Origin: CAVRCA01 sp965218045
GTDB lineage: Bacteria > Pseudomonadota > Alphaproteobacteria > Acetobacterales > Acetobacteraceae
Direction: 5' to 3'
Length of the DNA: 64,000 bases
Assembly (NCBI GenBank): GCA_965218045.1
Contig: CBDCJX010000008.1
Coordinates: 1 to 64,000, forward strand
Position numbers and translations under genes: made by a program. Below, piece by piece: positions 16,818 to 25,614 of the stretch; within the stretch, counting starts at the first letter, position 1, and the number at the start of each line of letters is the position of its first letter. The notes under the pieces are model-generated. The model was not told the origin of the DNA and did no database searches. It worked only from the letters and a program-made list of their open reading frames with translations.

Positions 16818-18173
16818 ATGATGCGGCAGATGGTGATGGTCGGCTTCCTGCAGGCGCAGAACTGCACCCAGCTCGCCAGCTCCTGGCGGCACCCCGAGGC
16901 GCGGCTCGACTTCCTCGATGCCGGCTACTTCCAGCACATCGCCCGCACCCTGGAGGCGGGCAAGTTCCAGCTCGGCTTCTTCGACGACCGCCTGGCGATG
17001 CCGGACATGTACGGGCTCGATCACGGCCTGATCGTGCAGAACGGCATACGGTGCGTGAAAATGGACCCGGTCACCATCCTGATGGCGATGGGCATGGCGA
17101 CCGAGCGGCTCGGCCTCGGCGCCACCTACTCCACCACCTACTACGAGCCGTTCCACGTCGCCCGCGTGTTCGCCACCCTCGACCTCATGACCCAGGGGCG
17201 CGCCGCCTGGAACGTCGTCACCTCGGTGAATGACGGCGAGGCGCACAACATGGGTCAGATGCAGCACCTCGCCCACGACCTGCGCTACGACCGCGCCGAC
17301 GAGTTCATGGAGGTGGTGCTCGGTCATTGGGACACCTGGGACGACGGCGCCATCGTCGGCGACCGCGCGCGCGACGTGTTCGCCGAGCCCGACAAGGTGC
17401 ACCGGCTCGACTTCGAGGGAAAATTCTTCCGCTCGCGCGGCCCGTTCACCGTGCCGCGTTCGGCGCAGGGTCATCCGGTGGTTATCCAGGCCGGCTCGAG
17501 CGGGCGCGGGCGCGCCTTTGCCGCGCGTTGGGCGGAGCTGATCTTCGTCGCCTATTCCGGCCTCGCCGGCGGGCGGCAAGCCTACGCCGAGCAGAAGGCC
17601 GCGATCGCCCGCCTGGGTCGCGACCCGGACGCGGTGAAGATCACCACCCTGATCTGGCCCGTCGTCGGCGAGACCCGCGCCGAGGCCGAGGACAAGATGG
17701 CGGTGGTCGAGCAGGGCTATCGCGACGTGGACGGGCTGTCGCTGCTGTCCGAGGCGCTGAACTTCGACTTCGCCACCAAGGCGATTGACGAGGCGTTCAG
17801 CGACGCCGAGCTGGCCAGCATGACCGGAATGCGCGCCATGCGCGATCGCGTGCTGGAGGTCAGCGGCAAGCCGAACCCGACCGTGCGCGACTTCCTCGAC
17901 GTCACCCAACGCGGCAAGCCGAGCCATGCCGTGGTCGGCAGCGCGCGCGACATCGCCGACTTCATGGAGGAATGGTTCACCGCACCCGCCTGCGACGGGT
18001 TCGTGATCTCGGCGACCCACATTCCGGGCAGCTACGAGGATTTCGTCCGCCTCGTGGTGCCCGAGCTGCAGCGCCGGGGCCTGTATCATCACGAATACGA
18101 AGGCCGCACCTTGCGCGAGAACCTGGGCCTGGCGCGACCCGCGCTCGGCGCGTTGCGTTCCGCGGTCGGCTGA
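16818..18173 (+). CDS. LLM class flavin-dependent monooxygenase (NtaA/SnaA/DszA type)
   Basis: 451 residues from ATG 16818; the preferred start follows GAGGCGGGG, while an ATG at 16791 lacks a ribosome site. The fold is bacterial-luciferase-like: LGFFDDRLAMPDMYG, ATERLGLGATYSTTYYEPFHVARVFATLD and the AAWNVVTSVNDGEAHNMG motif characterise the NtaA/SnaA/DszA group, which use FMNH2 from a separate reductase to oxidise nitrilotriacetate, pristinamycin or sulfones. QAGSSGRGRAFAARWAE is the family's phosphate-binding part. No flavin reductase gene is adjacent. The next gene, an alpha/beta hydrolase 18 bases downstream, probably handles its product. Confidence 0.85.
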   Translation: MMRQMVMVGFLQAQNCTQLASSWRHPEARLDFLDAGYFQHIARTLEAGKFQLGFFDDRLAMPDMYGLDHGLIVQNGIRCVKMDPVTILMAMGMATERLGLGATYSTTYYEPFHVARVFATLDLMTQGRAAWNVVTSVNDGEAHNMGQMQHLAHDLRYDRADEFMEVVLGHWDTWDDGAIVGDRARDVFAEPDKVHRLDFEGKFFRSRGPFTVPRSAQGHPVVIQAGSSGRGRAFAARWAELIFVAYSGLAGGRQAYAEQKAAIARLGRDPDAVKITTLIWPVVGETRAEAEDKMAVVEQGYRDVDGLSLLSEALNFDFATKAIDEAFSDAELASMTGMRAMRDRVLEVSGKPNPTVRDFLDVTQRGKPSHAVVGSARDIADFMEEWFTAPACDGFVISATHIPGSYEDFVRLVVPELQRRGLYHHEYEGRTLRENLGLARPALGALRSAVG

Positions 18174-18191
18174 GCGAGCCGGAGAGAAATC

Positions 18192-19091
18192 ATGCTCAAT
18201 GAAACCATCAGCTTCTACAGCGAGGGCGTCAAGCTGGTCGGCGACCTGTTCCTGCCCGACGGGTTGGCCGCCGATGAGCGTCGCGCCGGTGTGGTGCTGT
18301 GCCACGGCTATACCGGCGTGCGCGCGCTCTATCTCCCCGATATCGCCCGCGTGCTCACCGAGGCGGGCTACGTCGTGCTGAGCTTCGACTACAAGGGCTG
18401 GGGCGACAGCGACGGGCCGAAGAACCGGCTGGCGCCGTACAGCCGCGTCGCCGACGTGCAGGCCGCGATCACTTTCTTACAAGAGCAACCAATGGTCGCG
18501 CCCGAGCGGATCGGCATCTACGGCACCAGCTATGGCGGTGCGACGGTGGTGTGGACCGCCGCCGTCGATCCGCGTGTCAAGTGCGTGGTCTCGGTGGTCG
18601 GCGTCGGCAACGGCCAGCGCTGGATGCGCAGCGTGCGCCGCCCCGACGAGTATCACGACCTGCTGCAGCGCTCGGCCGCCGACCGGACCCGGCGCGCGAT
18701 GGCCGGAGAGTCGGAGTTCGTCGAGCGCAGCGACATCCTGCTGCCCGACCGTCAATCCGCCGAGCTGGCGGCGACGGCGCGGCGCGACACGCCGGGTGCT
18801 GTCAGCCAGATCCCGCTCGAATTCATCGACGACACGCTCGGCTTCAACGCGGAATGGGTGGTGGACAAGATCGCGCCGCGCCCGGTGCTGTTCATCACCA
18901 CCAGCGACGACCGGCTGGTGCCGCCGGAGGAGAGCGAGGCAATGTATCGCTTGGCCAGCGAGCCGAAGAAGCTGGTCGTGCTGCCGGGCTGGGGCCACTA
19001 CGAGGTCTACACCGGAGAGTGCTTCCGCCAGGTGATGGTCCCGACCGTGGCATGGTATCGTGAGCACCTGCCCGCGCGCGGCGCGGGATGA
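18192..19091 (+). CDS. Alpha/beta hydrolase
   Basis: 299 residues, ATG 18192 with GGAGAG upstream. The nucleophile elbow is GTSYGGA (Ser in YGTSYGG), the oxyanion region VLCHGYTGVRALY, the acid TSDDRLVPPEE and the catalytic His GWGHYEVY. This matches the DLH/YkfD-like serine hydrolases (X-Pro dipeptidyl-peptidase-like subgroup). It follows the flavin monooxygenase closely, in the same direction, and probably cleaves an ester or lactone produced by it; the substrate is unknown. Confidence 0.83.
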   Translation: MLNETISFYSEGVKLVGDLFLPDGLAADERRAGVVLCHGYTGVRALYLPDIARVLTEAGYVVLSFDYKGWGDSDGPKNRLAPYSRVADVQAAITFLQEQPMVAPERIGIYGTSYGGATVVWTAAVDPRVKCVVSVVGVGNGQRWMRSVRRPDEYHDLLQRSAADRTRRAMAGESEFVERSDILLPDRQSAELAATARRDTPGAVSQIPLEFIDDTLGFNAEWVVDKIAPRPVLFITTSDDRLVPPEESEAMYRLASEPKKLVVLPGWGHYEVYTGECFRQVMVPTVAWYREHLPARGAG

Positions 19092-19218
19092 GGCGGTCGA
19101 GCATGCAATGCTTGTGGCGCGCGCCGAGGCCATCGACCTGATCGGGCAATATCAGGCAGCCGGCATCGAGCTGCTGATCAATGGCGATCGTAACGATGTA
19201 GAGACCCGTGAAATGTTC
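19078..19218 (+). pseudogene. Possible C-terminal scrap of a luciferase-like monooxygenase
   Basis: In the frame overlapping the hydrolase end, AEAIDLIGQYQAAGIELLINGD and then MFVSDIVP resemble the end of LLM-class enzymes, where an 'AGxxxxxL...R.D...xFAxEVxP' tail is common. There is no start and the rest of the gene is missing. The match is weak. Confidence 0.3.
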
Positions 19219-19540
19219 GTGTCAGATATAGTGCCAGTCCGCGTTGAAGGCGACTCTCCCCGGGGGGACTCCCAAGGAGCTGAAGTTCCAAGTCGATCGC
19301 AGGCGGCGACGATGCGCACAACGGAGGCATGGGTGGGCGCTCCTCTGATGATCAAATGCACCGAGTACACGGCGGCGCGGCACATGGGCGTGTGTCAGTC
19401 CGTAGGCGAATTGGTAAATACCGCACTCTGCTTGACGAAAGAGGACGGACGACGGTTGCCAGCGACGGCTTTGCCGAATTCTGTCAATCGGCGCGGCAAG
19501 GGAACCCCCAATTGGAGTGCGCCCCTGCGGGTGGACAGAA
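19219..19540. other. Gene-free stretch before the IS pile-up
   Basis: About 320 bases with open frames on both strands but no recognisable protein, no ribosome sites and mixed composition. It looks like relic DNA between the hydrolase operon and the IS3 remnant. Confidence 0.35.
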
Positions 19541-19840
19541 TCAAGCGGCAGGTTTGACCGTCTGCTGAGCGTGTTGATCCTCGAATTGTACCGGGCTGAG
19601 ATAGCCCAGGGCCGAGTGTAGTCGTTTTGAGTTATAGACTTCGTCGATGAAGCGGGGGAGATCGGCGGTGAGGTCTTCGAACGTCTCATAGGCGGCCAGG
19701 CAGACGGCCTCGACCTTGAGCGTCTTCATGAAGCTCTCCGCTTTGGCGTTGTCATGGGGGTTGCCGCGCCGGCTCATCGAGCCGGGCAGGCCATGGGTGG
19801 CCAGCAGCTCGCGATATGCCTCCGACGCGTATTGCTTGGG
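19541..19840 (-). pseudogene. IS3 family transposase OrfB, C-terminal fragment
   Basis: The reverse frame reads QYASEAYRELLATHGLPGSM, SRRGNPHDNAKAESFMKTLK (the rve core with the catalytic Glu of the DDE triad) and VYNSKRLHSALGYLSPVQFE, the classic IS3 OrfB ending, and stops at 19541. Similarity ends just before QYAS, precisely at 19840 where the IS30 terminal repeat begins. The first two thirds of OrfB and all of OrfA are absent. Confidence 0.88.
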
Positions 19841-19859
19841 TTCAACCGGTCGTCGCAAC
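19841..19859 (+). repeat. IS30 terminal inverted repeat, left copy (partner 21243-21261)
   Basis: TTCAACCGGTCGTCGCAAC at 19841-19859 pairs with TTCAATTGGTCGTCGCAAC read on the reverse strand from 21261 to 21243: 17 of 19 bases match. Both ends coincide with the points where the flanking IS3 and IS256 coding similarity stops. Confidence 0.8.
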
Positions 19860-21261
19860 GTCGGTGTGCGCCGATTTCATTTGCTCGTTCAAAGCCTCCG
19901 CAGGTGTTCTCCATCCAAGCGTCTTACGCGGGCGACCATTGAGCGTTGTCGCCACGGCGGCAAGCGCCCCGGCACTGTGTAGGCTCAGGTCCGTGCCCTT
20001 CCGGAAGTACTGTCGCAGCAGCCCATTGGTGTTCTCGTTTGTCCCTCGCTGCCAAGGACTATGCGGATCGCAGAAGTAGATCTGCACGCCAGTATCGATC
20101 CGCAGCTGCGCGTGCTGGCTCAGCTCTGCTCCTTGGTCCCACGTCAATGATCGCCGCAGCTGCTCAGGCAGGGTCGTGATCGTGCGCGTGATGGCGTCGC
20201 GTACAGCCGCGGCACCGTGGCCGGCGAGTGCCGGGCCGTTCTTGACGCGAGCGCCAGGACCGTGGCCATCCATGGGAGGTAGGTGCAGCAGCATCGTGAA
20301 CCGTGTCGTGCGCTCCACGAGAGTTCCTATCGCCGAACTTTGGAGCCCAAGGATGAGGTCGCCTTCCCAGTGCCCCGGCACTGCACGGTCATCCGCTTCT
20401 GCAGGGCGCTCGCTGATTATCACCTCGGGACCAACGAAGGATTTGCCCCGACCGCGTGCGCGCGCCCGAGGAACGTGGAGCGCTCGCCCAGTGCGCAGGC
20501 AGGCGGTCAACTTGCGCCGCAGCGCGCCGCGGCCTTGCACATACAGCGCCTGGTAGATCGCCTCATGGCTGATCTGCATCGTCTTATCGCCAGGAAAGTC
20601 GTGCCGCAAGCGCCGGGCAATCTGCTCGGGGCTCCACGCCATGCCCCATCGCCGTTTCTGCCGCGGTCCATGCCGACGCCCCTTCCACCGCACGATCGGC
20701 CCGTCAACCGCAGCTCCGTCCTGGGCGACGACTTGGCCCGCCAGCCGATCCTATACATACGCCCGCAGCGCTATGTTGATTGCAAGCTTTGCACGCTTTG
20801 GCCGGCGTGCCATTGCGCCATGCTGGCCCGATACTCAAGACCGCCGCTTCGCGTCGCCGCGTTGCGCCTCAATTCTCGCGATATAGTCGACGCTGCTCGC
20901 CCAAGTCTGCGGGCGATATCTCGCACGCCAAAGCCCTGTGCACGATCCAACGCGATCTCTTCCCCCTCGGCGAACGTCAGATAGCGCCCTGACAGCGGCT
21001 TCGACGATGGTGCAAACGTCGAAGAGGGCATGCCACCAGCCTCGCGGGACCAACGGGATCCAACCGGCGGCGACACGCCCGCGCCGATCGCCGCGTCCTC
21101 GCTCGACAAACCGGTCGCGATCAACGCCCAAAAGTGCTGCCGATCCTCACGCCGCGCCACCCCCGGTCGCCCGGGCGACGGCAACTTGTCCCGAAGCGCT
21201 CGATCCGACCGCCGTCGCCCCGCCATCGCAACATTCCTTGGTGTTGCGACGACCAATTGAA
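19841..21261 (-). mobile_element. IS30 family insertion sequence with terminal inverted repeats, transposase broken
   Basis: A 1,421-bp element bounded by imperfect inverted repeats (see separate entry). The reverse strand encodes an IS30 transposase: N-terminal SGRYLTFAEGEEIALDRAQGFG with the IARRLGRAASTISRELRRN helix-turn-helix, and the DDE core PGHWEGDLILGL, LTWDQGAELSQH, FCDPHSPWQRGTNENTNGLLR with all three acidic residues. Two lesions break it: a frameshift near 20780-20800 after QWHAG, and an in-frame TAG (20753-20751) where Gln is expected in AYVQDRLAG. The stop codon of the gene lies inside the left terminal repeat. One side abuts a truncated IS3 gene, the other a truncated IS256 gene. 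Confidence 0.88.
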
Positions 21262-21813
21262 TCCGCCGACGGCGACGATGATGGCAACGGAGACGATGTG
21301 GTGGTCGCGGCGCGCCTTCACGTAAGTCGCATCAAGCCAGACGTAGGGCCAGTCGCCCTCGATCGGGCGGTCGAGGAAGGCATGGACGCGATCGTCGATC
21401 TCCTCGCACAGGCGCGACACCTGGCTCTTGCTGATGCCCTCCATGCCGAGCGCCTTGACCAGGTCGTCGACCGAGCGGGTCGAGATGCCTTGGATGTAGG
21501 CCCCCTGGATCACGGCGGTCAGCGCCTTCTCCGACATCCGGCGCGGCTCGAGGAAGCCGGGGAAGTAGCTACCGCGCCGGAGCTTTGGGATCCACAACTC
21601 GACGGTTCCGGCCCGGGTATGCCAATCCCGGTCGCGATAGCCGTTGCGCTGGTTGGTCCGCTCGGCGCTTCGCTCGCCGGGCGCGGCGCCGCACAGCGTC
21701 TCGGTCTCCAACGCCATCAGGCGCTCGGCAGCAAAGCCAATCATCTCGCGCAGCATGCTCGCGTCAGAAGACTTCTCCAGCAGCGCGTGAAGGGCGATCT
21801 TGTCGTCGGTCAT
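21262..21813 (-). pseudogene. IS256 family transposase, N-terminal half truncated by IS30
   Basis: The reverse strand starts MTDDKIALHALLEKSSDASM and continues RNGYRDRDWHTRAGTVELWI, IPKLRRGSYFPGFLEPRR, GISTRSVDDLVKALGMEGIS and YVWLDATYVKARRDHHIVSV, the standard IS256 order including the first catalytic Asp (LDATY). It ends after VAIIVAVG at base 21262, where the IS30 repeat begins. An intact protein has about 400 residues; only about 184 remain. Confidence 0.88.
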
Positions 21814-21885
21814 CGTGGTGGTCCTCGGGTCGGAGTTGCGTGTCGCAGCTCAACCCTACCCAGCACCGCTGCGGTGGCCACCGCT

Positions 21886-21947
21886 GTGGATAAGTCGCCC
21901 GCCTACGCCAGACTCGCGCCGGTCGCTGCGGCGGGCGACTTACCCAC
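21886..21947. repeat. 18-bp inverted repeat around GTGG(A/G)TAAGTCGCCCGCC
   Basis: GTGGATAAGTCGCCCGCC at 21886-21903 and its reverse complement (one mismatch) at 21930-21947 enclose a 26-base spacer. It lies between the IS256 start and the truncated IS5 end. It could be an element terminus pair, a solo miniature element, or a strong hairpin blocking read-through. Confidence 0.6.
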
Positions 21948-21983
21948 CGCTGCTACACCACCATCGGGGACACGACCGTCATA

Positions 21984-22043
21984 CTTGCTGCGGTTCTCTG
22001 TCGTCCACATCCCATGGCCCCTGCGAATCGGCTCGTAGGCCAT
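21984..22043 (-). repeat. IS5-type element left end, copy 2 (inverted relative to 8088-8147)
   Basis: Read on the reverse strand this segment matches 8088-8147 almost base for base and encodes MWTTENRSK from ATG 22010-22008. After Lys the sequence leaves the IS5 family. This is therefore a severely truncated copy of the same element in the opposite orientation. Confidence 0.75.
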
Positions 22044-22183
22044 GGAATCACAATCGATTCCCTCGACTCAACTTCTTCGTAGAGATGGACACTTAAAGGG
22101 CGAAAACGGTCAGGGAGTATGCTGCACCTCAAGAGCGCTGCGATTGCATAAGCGTTGCGCTCAAAAAACCGGGGAGGTCACGA

Positions 22184-22973
22184 ATGCAGCGTCGCGGAGC
22201 AATAGCGGCGGCCAATGGTCCGTGGTGGAACGAACCAACCAAGGACCAGTGGTATGCCTATACCGCCGCCTGGCTGGGCTGGGTGCTGGACGCATTCGAT
22301 TTCACCATCTTCCTGCTGACCATGGTGCCGATCGCCAAGGAATTCGACGTGCCGCTCACCGCGGTGACGGCGGTGTTCACCATCACATTGTGGATGCGCC
22401 TGGTCGGCGCCACGGCGTCGGGCTGGTTGGCGGATCGGATTGGCCGCAAGACGCCGCTGATGACGCGAGCTGCACTGGACGCCGCTGATGGTGGCCACGC
22501 CGCTGTTCTGGGCCAACATCGTGGCGTTCTCCGGCAGCGGCCTGTGGGGCATCGTGGCGGACAAGTGGGGCAGGCGCTCGGCGATCATCGTGCCCGCGCT
22601 GATCGCTATCCTCATCACGCCCATGTACCTCTGGACCCGGGACCCGCTCTGGATCATCAGCGGCTTCATCGCCCAGGGCATCTTTGGCGGTGGGATCTAT
22701 AGCCAGAACCCGAGCTACCTATCCGAGCGGTTCCCGACCGAGGTGCGCGCCACCGCCTCGGGCTTTGTGTACCACCAGGGCGCCATCTGGGGCAGTCTGG
22801 TGGCGCCGGTGCTGACCTACATGGCGATGCAGATGAACATAGGTTTCGCCATGCCGATGATGATCAGTACGATCGTGTTCCTGGTCGTCGTCGTTATCGC
22901 CGTCCTGCTCGGGCCGGAAACCAGGAGCAAGCACCTCACGGCGGAACTGGCCATCTTCGAGCCCGCCGAATAG
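22184..22973 (+). pseudogene. MFS transporter (sialate/aromatic-acid type) with internal deletion and frameshift
   Basis: From ATG 22184 (GAGG in GGGGAGGTC upstream) the frame reads WYAYTAAWLGWVLDAFDFTI and LADRIGRKTPLM, i.e. helices 1-2 and the loop 2-3 motif. It then meets ELHWTPLMVATPLFWANIVA in another frame at about 22466. That block belongs to helix 7 of the family. The remainder, WGIVADKWGRRSAI, YLSERFPTEVRATASGF to the C-terminus, is well preserved to 22973. About 170 residues (helices 3-6) are missing. ACGCCGCTGATG, encoding TPLM, occurs on both sides of the joint (22451-22462 and 22479-22490). Confidence 0.85.
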
Positions 22974-23083
22974 CCCCGAGGCAAACCGACATGTAACCCT
23001 CGCGGGGCGGCCCCGTCGCAGCACCCGCGAGCCTTGTCGGCCATGCCCGGCCGCGCCATCCTTACAGTCGCGAGCCACGCCCG

Positions 23084-23104
23084 AGCGGATGAGCCGCTTT
23101 TTTT
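23084..23104 (+). terminator. Probable rho-independent terminator
   Basis: AGCGG-ATGAG-CCGCT followed at once by a run of seven T (23098-23104). The stem is short but the T tract is the only one of its kind in this GC-rich stretch. It lies downstream of the broken MFS gene and upstream of the molybdenum hydroxylase gene. Confidence 0.5.
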
Positions 23105-23162
23105 GTGCGCGGCGCCCCCATTTGCCGGGGGAGATCGGACGAACGGACTGGAAGGCGACAGA

Positions 23163-25526
23163 ATGAACGCACCCGTGGACACGACCCTCGACCTGCTGGG
23201 CTCGGAGAAATTCGCCGTCGGCCAGCCGGTGAGCCGCAAGGAGGACCCCACCCTGCTGCGCGGCGAGGGTCGCTACTCCGACGACCTCAACCTGCAAGGC
23301 CAAGCCTACGCGGCGATCGTGCGCAGCGGCATCGCGCACGGCAGGCTGCTCGGCATCGACACCGAAGCGGCGCGCTCCATGCCGGGCGTGCTCGGGGTCT
23401 ACACCGGCGCCGACCTCGCCGAGGCGGGCTACGGCAAGATGCCGGTCGGCATCGTGCTGCCGAACAAGGACGGCTCGCCGATGCAGCAGCCGGTGCAGTC
23501 GCCGCTCACCTTGGACAAGGTGCGCTTCGTCGGCGACCCGGTGGCGTTCGTCGTGGCGGAGACGGCCAAGCAGGCCCGCGACGCCGCCGAGGCGGTGTTG
23601 GTCGACATCGACCAGCTCCCGGCGGTGATCACCCCAAGCGAGGCCGACGCGCCGGACGCCCCGCTGGTGCATGACGAGGTGCCCGGCAACCTGGTGCTCG
23701 ATTTCCAGTGGGGCGACCCGGAGAAGGTCGACGCCGCGTTCGCCAAGGCAGCGCATGTCACCAGCCTGCGGCTCCGCAACAACCGGATCGTCGTCTCGCC
23801 GATGGAGCCGCGCTCGGCGATCGGCGAGTATGACGGCGAGCGCTGGACCTTGCGGCTCGGCTGCCAGGGCGTGTTCGCCATGCGCAACATGCTGAAAAAC
23901 GTGCTCGGCGTGCCGGTCGAGAAAGTGCGCGTGCTCACCGGCAAGGTCGGCGGCTCGTTCGGGATGAAGGCGTCCTGCTACCCCGAATATATCTGCCTCC
24001 TGCACGCCGCCCGCGCGCTCGGCCGGCCGGTGAAATGGACCGACGAACGCTCCGAAAGCTTCCTGTCCGACAGCCACGGTCGCGATCACGACCGGACCGT
24101 CACCCTCGCCTTCGACGCCGAGGGCCACATCCTGGGCCTGCGCGTGGAAGGCTACGGCAATCTCGGTGCCTATCTCAGCAACGCCACCGTGCAGCCCTCG
24201 ACGATGAACGCGGTGAAGAACAGCATCGGCGTCTATCGCACCCCGGCGCAGGTGGTGAAGACCCGCGCGATGTTCACCAACACCACGCCGGTGGGGCCGT
24301 ATCGCGGCGCCGGCCGACCCGAGGGCAACTACTACATCGAGCGGCTGCTCGACCTCGCCGCCGGGGAGCTCGGCATCGACCGAGTGGAGATACGCAGGCG
24401 GAACCACATCCGCCCCGAGGAGATGCCGTTCAAGACGCCGGGTGGCACGGAGTACGACAGCGGCGATTTCCCCGCCGTGCTCGACCAGGCGCTCGGCCTC
24501 GCCGACTGGGACAATTTCTCCACCCGTCGGGCGGAGAGCCAAGCGCGCGGCAAGCTGCGCGGTCGCGGCATCGGCCAGTATCTCGAAGTCACCGCGCCGC
24601 CGCAGAACGAGATGGGCGGCATCCGCTTCGAGAAGGACGGAACGGTCACGATCATCACCGGCACCCTTGACTACGGCCAAGGCCACGCCTCGCCGCTGGC
24701 GCAGATCCTATCCTCGCGCCTCGGCATCCCGTTCGAGCGGATCACCCTGTTGCAAGGCGACAGCGATGAGCTGATCGCCGGCGGCGGCACTGGCGGCTCG
24801 AAGTCGATCATGGCCAGCGGGGCGGCGGTGATCGAGGCCGGCGAGCAGGTGATCGAGAACGGCAGGCAGATCGCCGCGCAGGCGCTGGAGGCCGCCGTCG
24901 CCGACATCGAGTTCTCCGCCGGGCAATTCACCATCGCCGGCACCGACCGCAGCGTCGGCATCATGGAGCTGGCCGACCAGGTGCGTGGCGGCCTCACCCT
25001 GCCGCAGGGCGTGCCCGCCTCGCTCGACGCGCGGCTGGTCCACAAGGGCGCGCCGAGCGCCTACCCGAACGGCTGCCATGTCTGCGAGGTCGAGGTCGAC
25101 CCGGAGACCGGCGAGGTCGAGGTGGTGCGCTATGCGATGGTCAATGATTTCGGCGTGGTGATCAATCCGATGCTGGTCGAGGGCCAGGCGCATGGCGGCA
25201 TTGTCCAGGGCATCGGCCAGGCGCTGATGGAGGCCGCCCGTTACGACGAGAGCGGGCAGTTCATGACCGGCTCCTACATGGACTACGCGCTGCCGCGTGC
25301 CGGGCACGCGCCGATGTTCGCCTACGGCAGCCACCCGGTTCCGGCGAAAACCAACCTGCTCGGCGCCAAGGGCTGCGGCGAGGCGGGCTGCGCCGGCGCG
25401 CTGCCTTCGGTGATGAACGCGCTGACCGACGCGCTCGGGGAGTTCGGCATCCACCACATCGACATGCCCGCCACCCCGTTGCGCGTGTGGGAGGCGATCC
25501 AGCACGCGCGAGCGGAGCAGGCGTGA
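23163..25526 (+). CDS. Molybdopterin-binding hydroxylase large subunit (CoxL/xanthine dehydrogenase family, form II-like)
   Basis: 787 residues from ATG 23163 (GGAAGG upstream); the frame is open further up, but that part crosses a terminator and has no similarity. Domain order is the aldehyde oxidase a/b hammerhead (SRKEDPTLLRGEGRYSDDL...) and the molybdopterin-binding domain. VGPYRGAGRPEGNYYIERLL stands where true CO dehydrogenases have the AYRCSFR loop, so CO oxidation is unlikely. GGGTGGSKSIM and KGCGEAGCAGALPSV (catalytic Glu) are present. These enzymes hydroxylate aldehydes, purines or aromatic heterocycles. The FAD and 2Fe-2S subunits that normally accompany it are not adjacent. Confidence 0.88.
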   Translation: MNAPVDTTLDLLGSEKFAVGQPVSRKEDPTLLRGEGRYSDDLNLQGQAYAAIVRSGIAHGRLLGIDTEAARSMPGVLGVYTGADLAEAGYGKMPVGIVLPNKDGSPMQQPVQSPLTLDKVRFVGDPVAFVVAETAKQARDAAEAVLVDIDQLPAVITPSEADAPDAPLVHDEVPGNLVLDFQWGDPEKVDAAFAKAAHVTSLRLRNNRIVVSPMEPRSAIGEYDGERWTLRLGCQGVFAMRNMLKNVLGVPVEKVRVLTGKVGGSFGMKASCYPEYICLLHAARALGRPVKWTDERSESFLSDSHGRDHDRTVTLAFDAEGHILGLRVEGYGNLGAYLSNATVQPSTMNAVKNSIGVYRTPAQVVKTRAMFTNTTPVGPYRGAGRPEGNYYIERLLDLAAGELGIDRVEIRRRNHIRPEEMPFKTPGGTEYDSGDFPAVLDQALGLADWDNFSTRRAESQARGKLRGRGIGQYLEVTAPPQNEMGGIRFEKDGTVTIITGTLDYGQGHASPLAQILSSRLGIPFERITLLQGDSDELIAGGGTGGSKSIMASGAAVIEAGEQVIENGRQIAAQALEAAVADIEFSAGQFTIAGTDRSVGIMELADQVRGGLTLPQGVPASLDARLVHKGAPSAYPNGCHVCEVEVDPETGEVEVVRYAMVNDFGVVINPMLVEGQAHGGIVQGIGQALMEAARYDESGQFMTGSYMDYALPRAGHAPMFAYGSHPVPAKTNLLGAKGCGEAGCAGALPSVMNALTDALGEFGIHHIDMPATPLRVWEAIQHARAEQA

Positions 25527-25614
25527 GCCGATGGACGGTTGCTGAACTCGGGGACACATCCCATCTTGGCGTGAACCGCCCCGTGCGGGCGTGAGGGCGA
25601 CGGACAGGAAACCC

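Noticed and set aside
22719..24686. A 655-codon minus-strand frame
   Set aside because: Antisense to the molybdenum hydroxylase large subunit.
23163..25526. Carbon monoxide dehydrogenase (CoxL) function
   Set aside because: The AYRCSFR active-site loop of form I enzymes is absent and the coxM and coxS subunits are missing.
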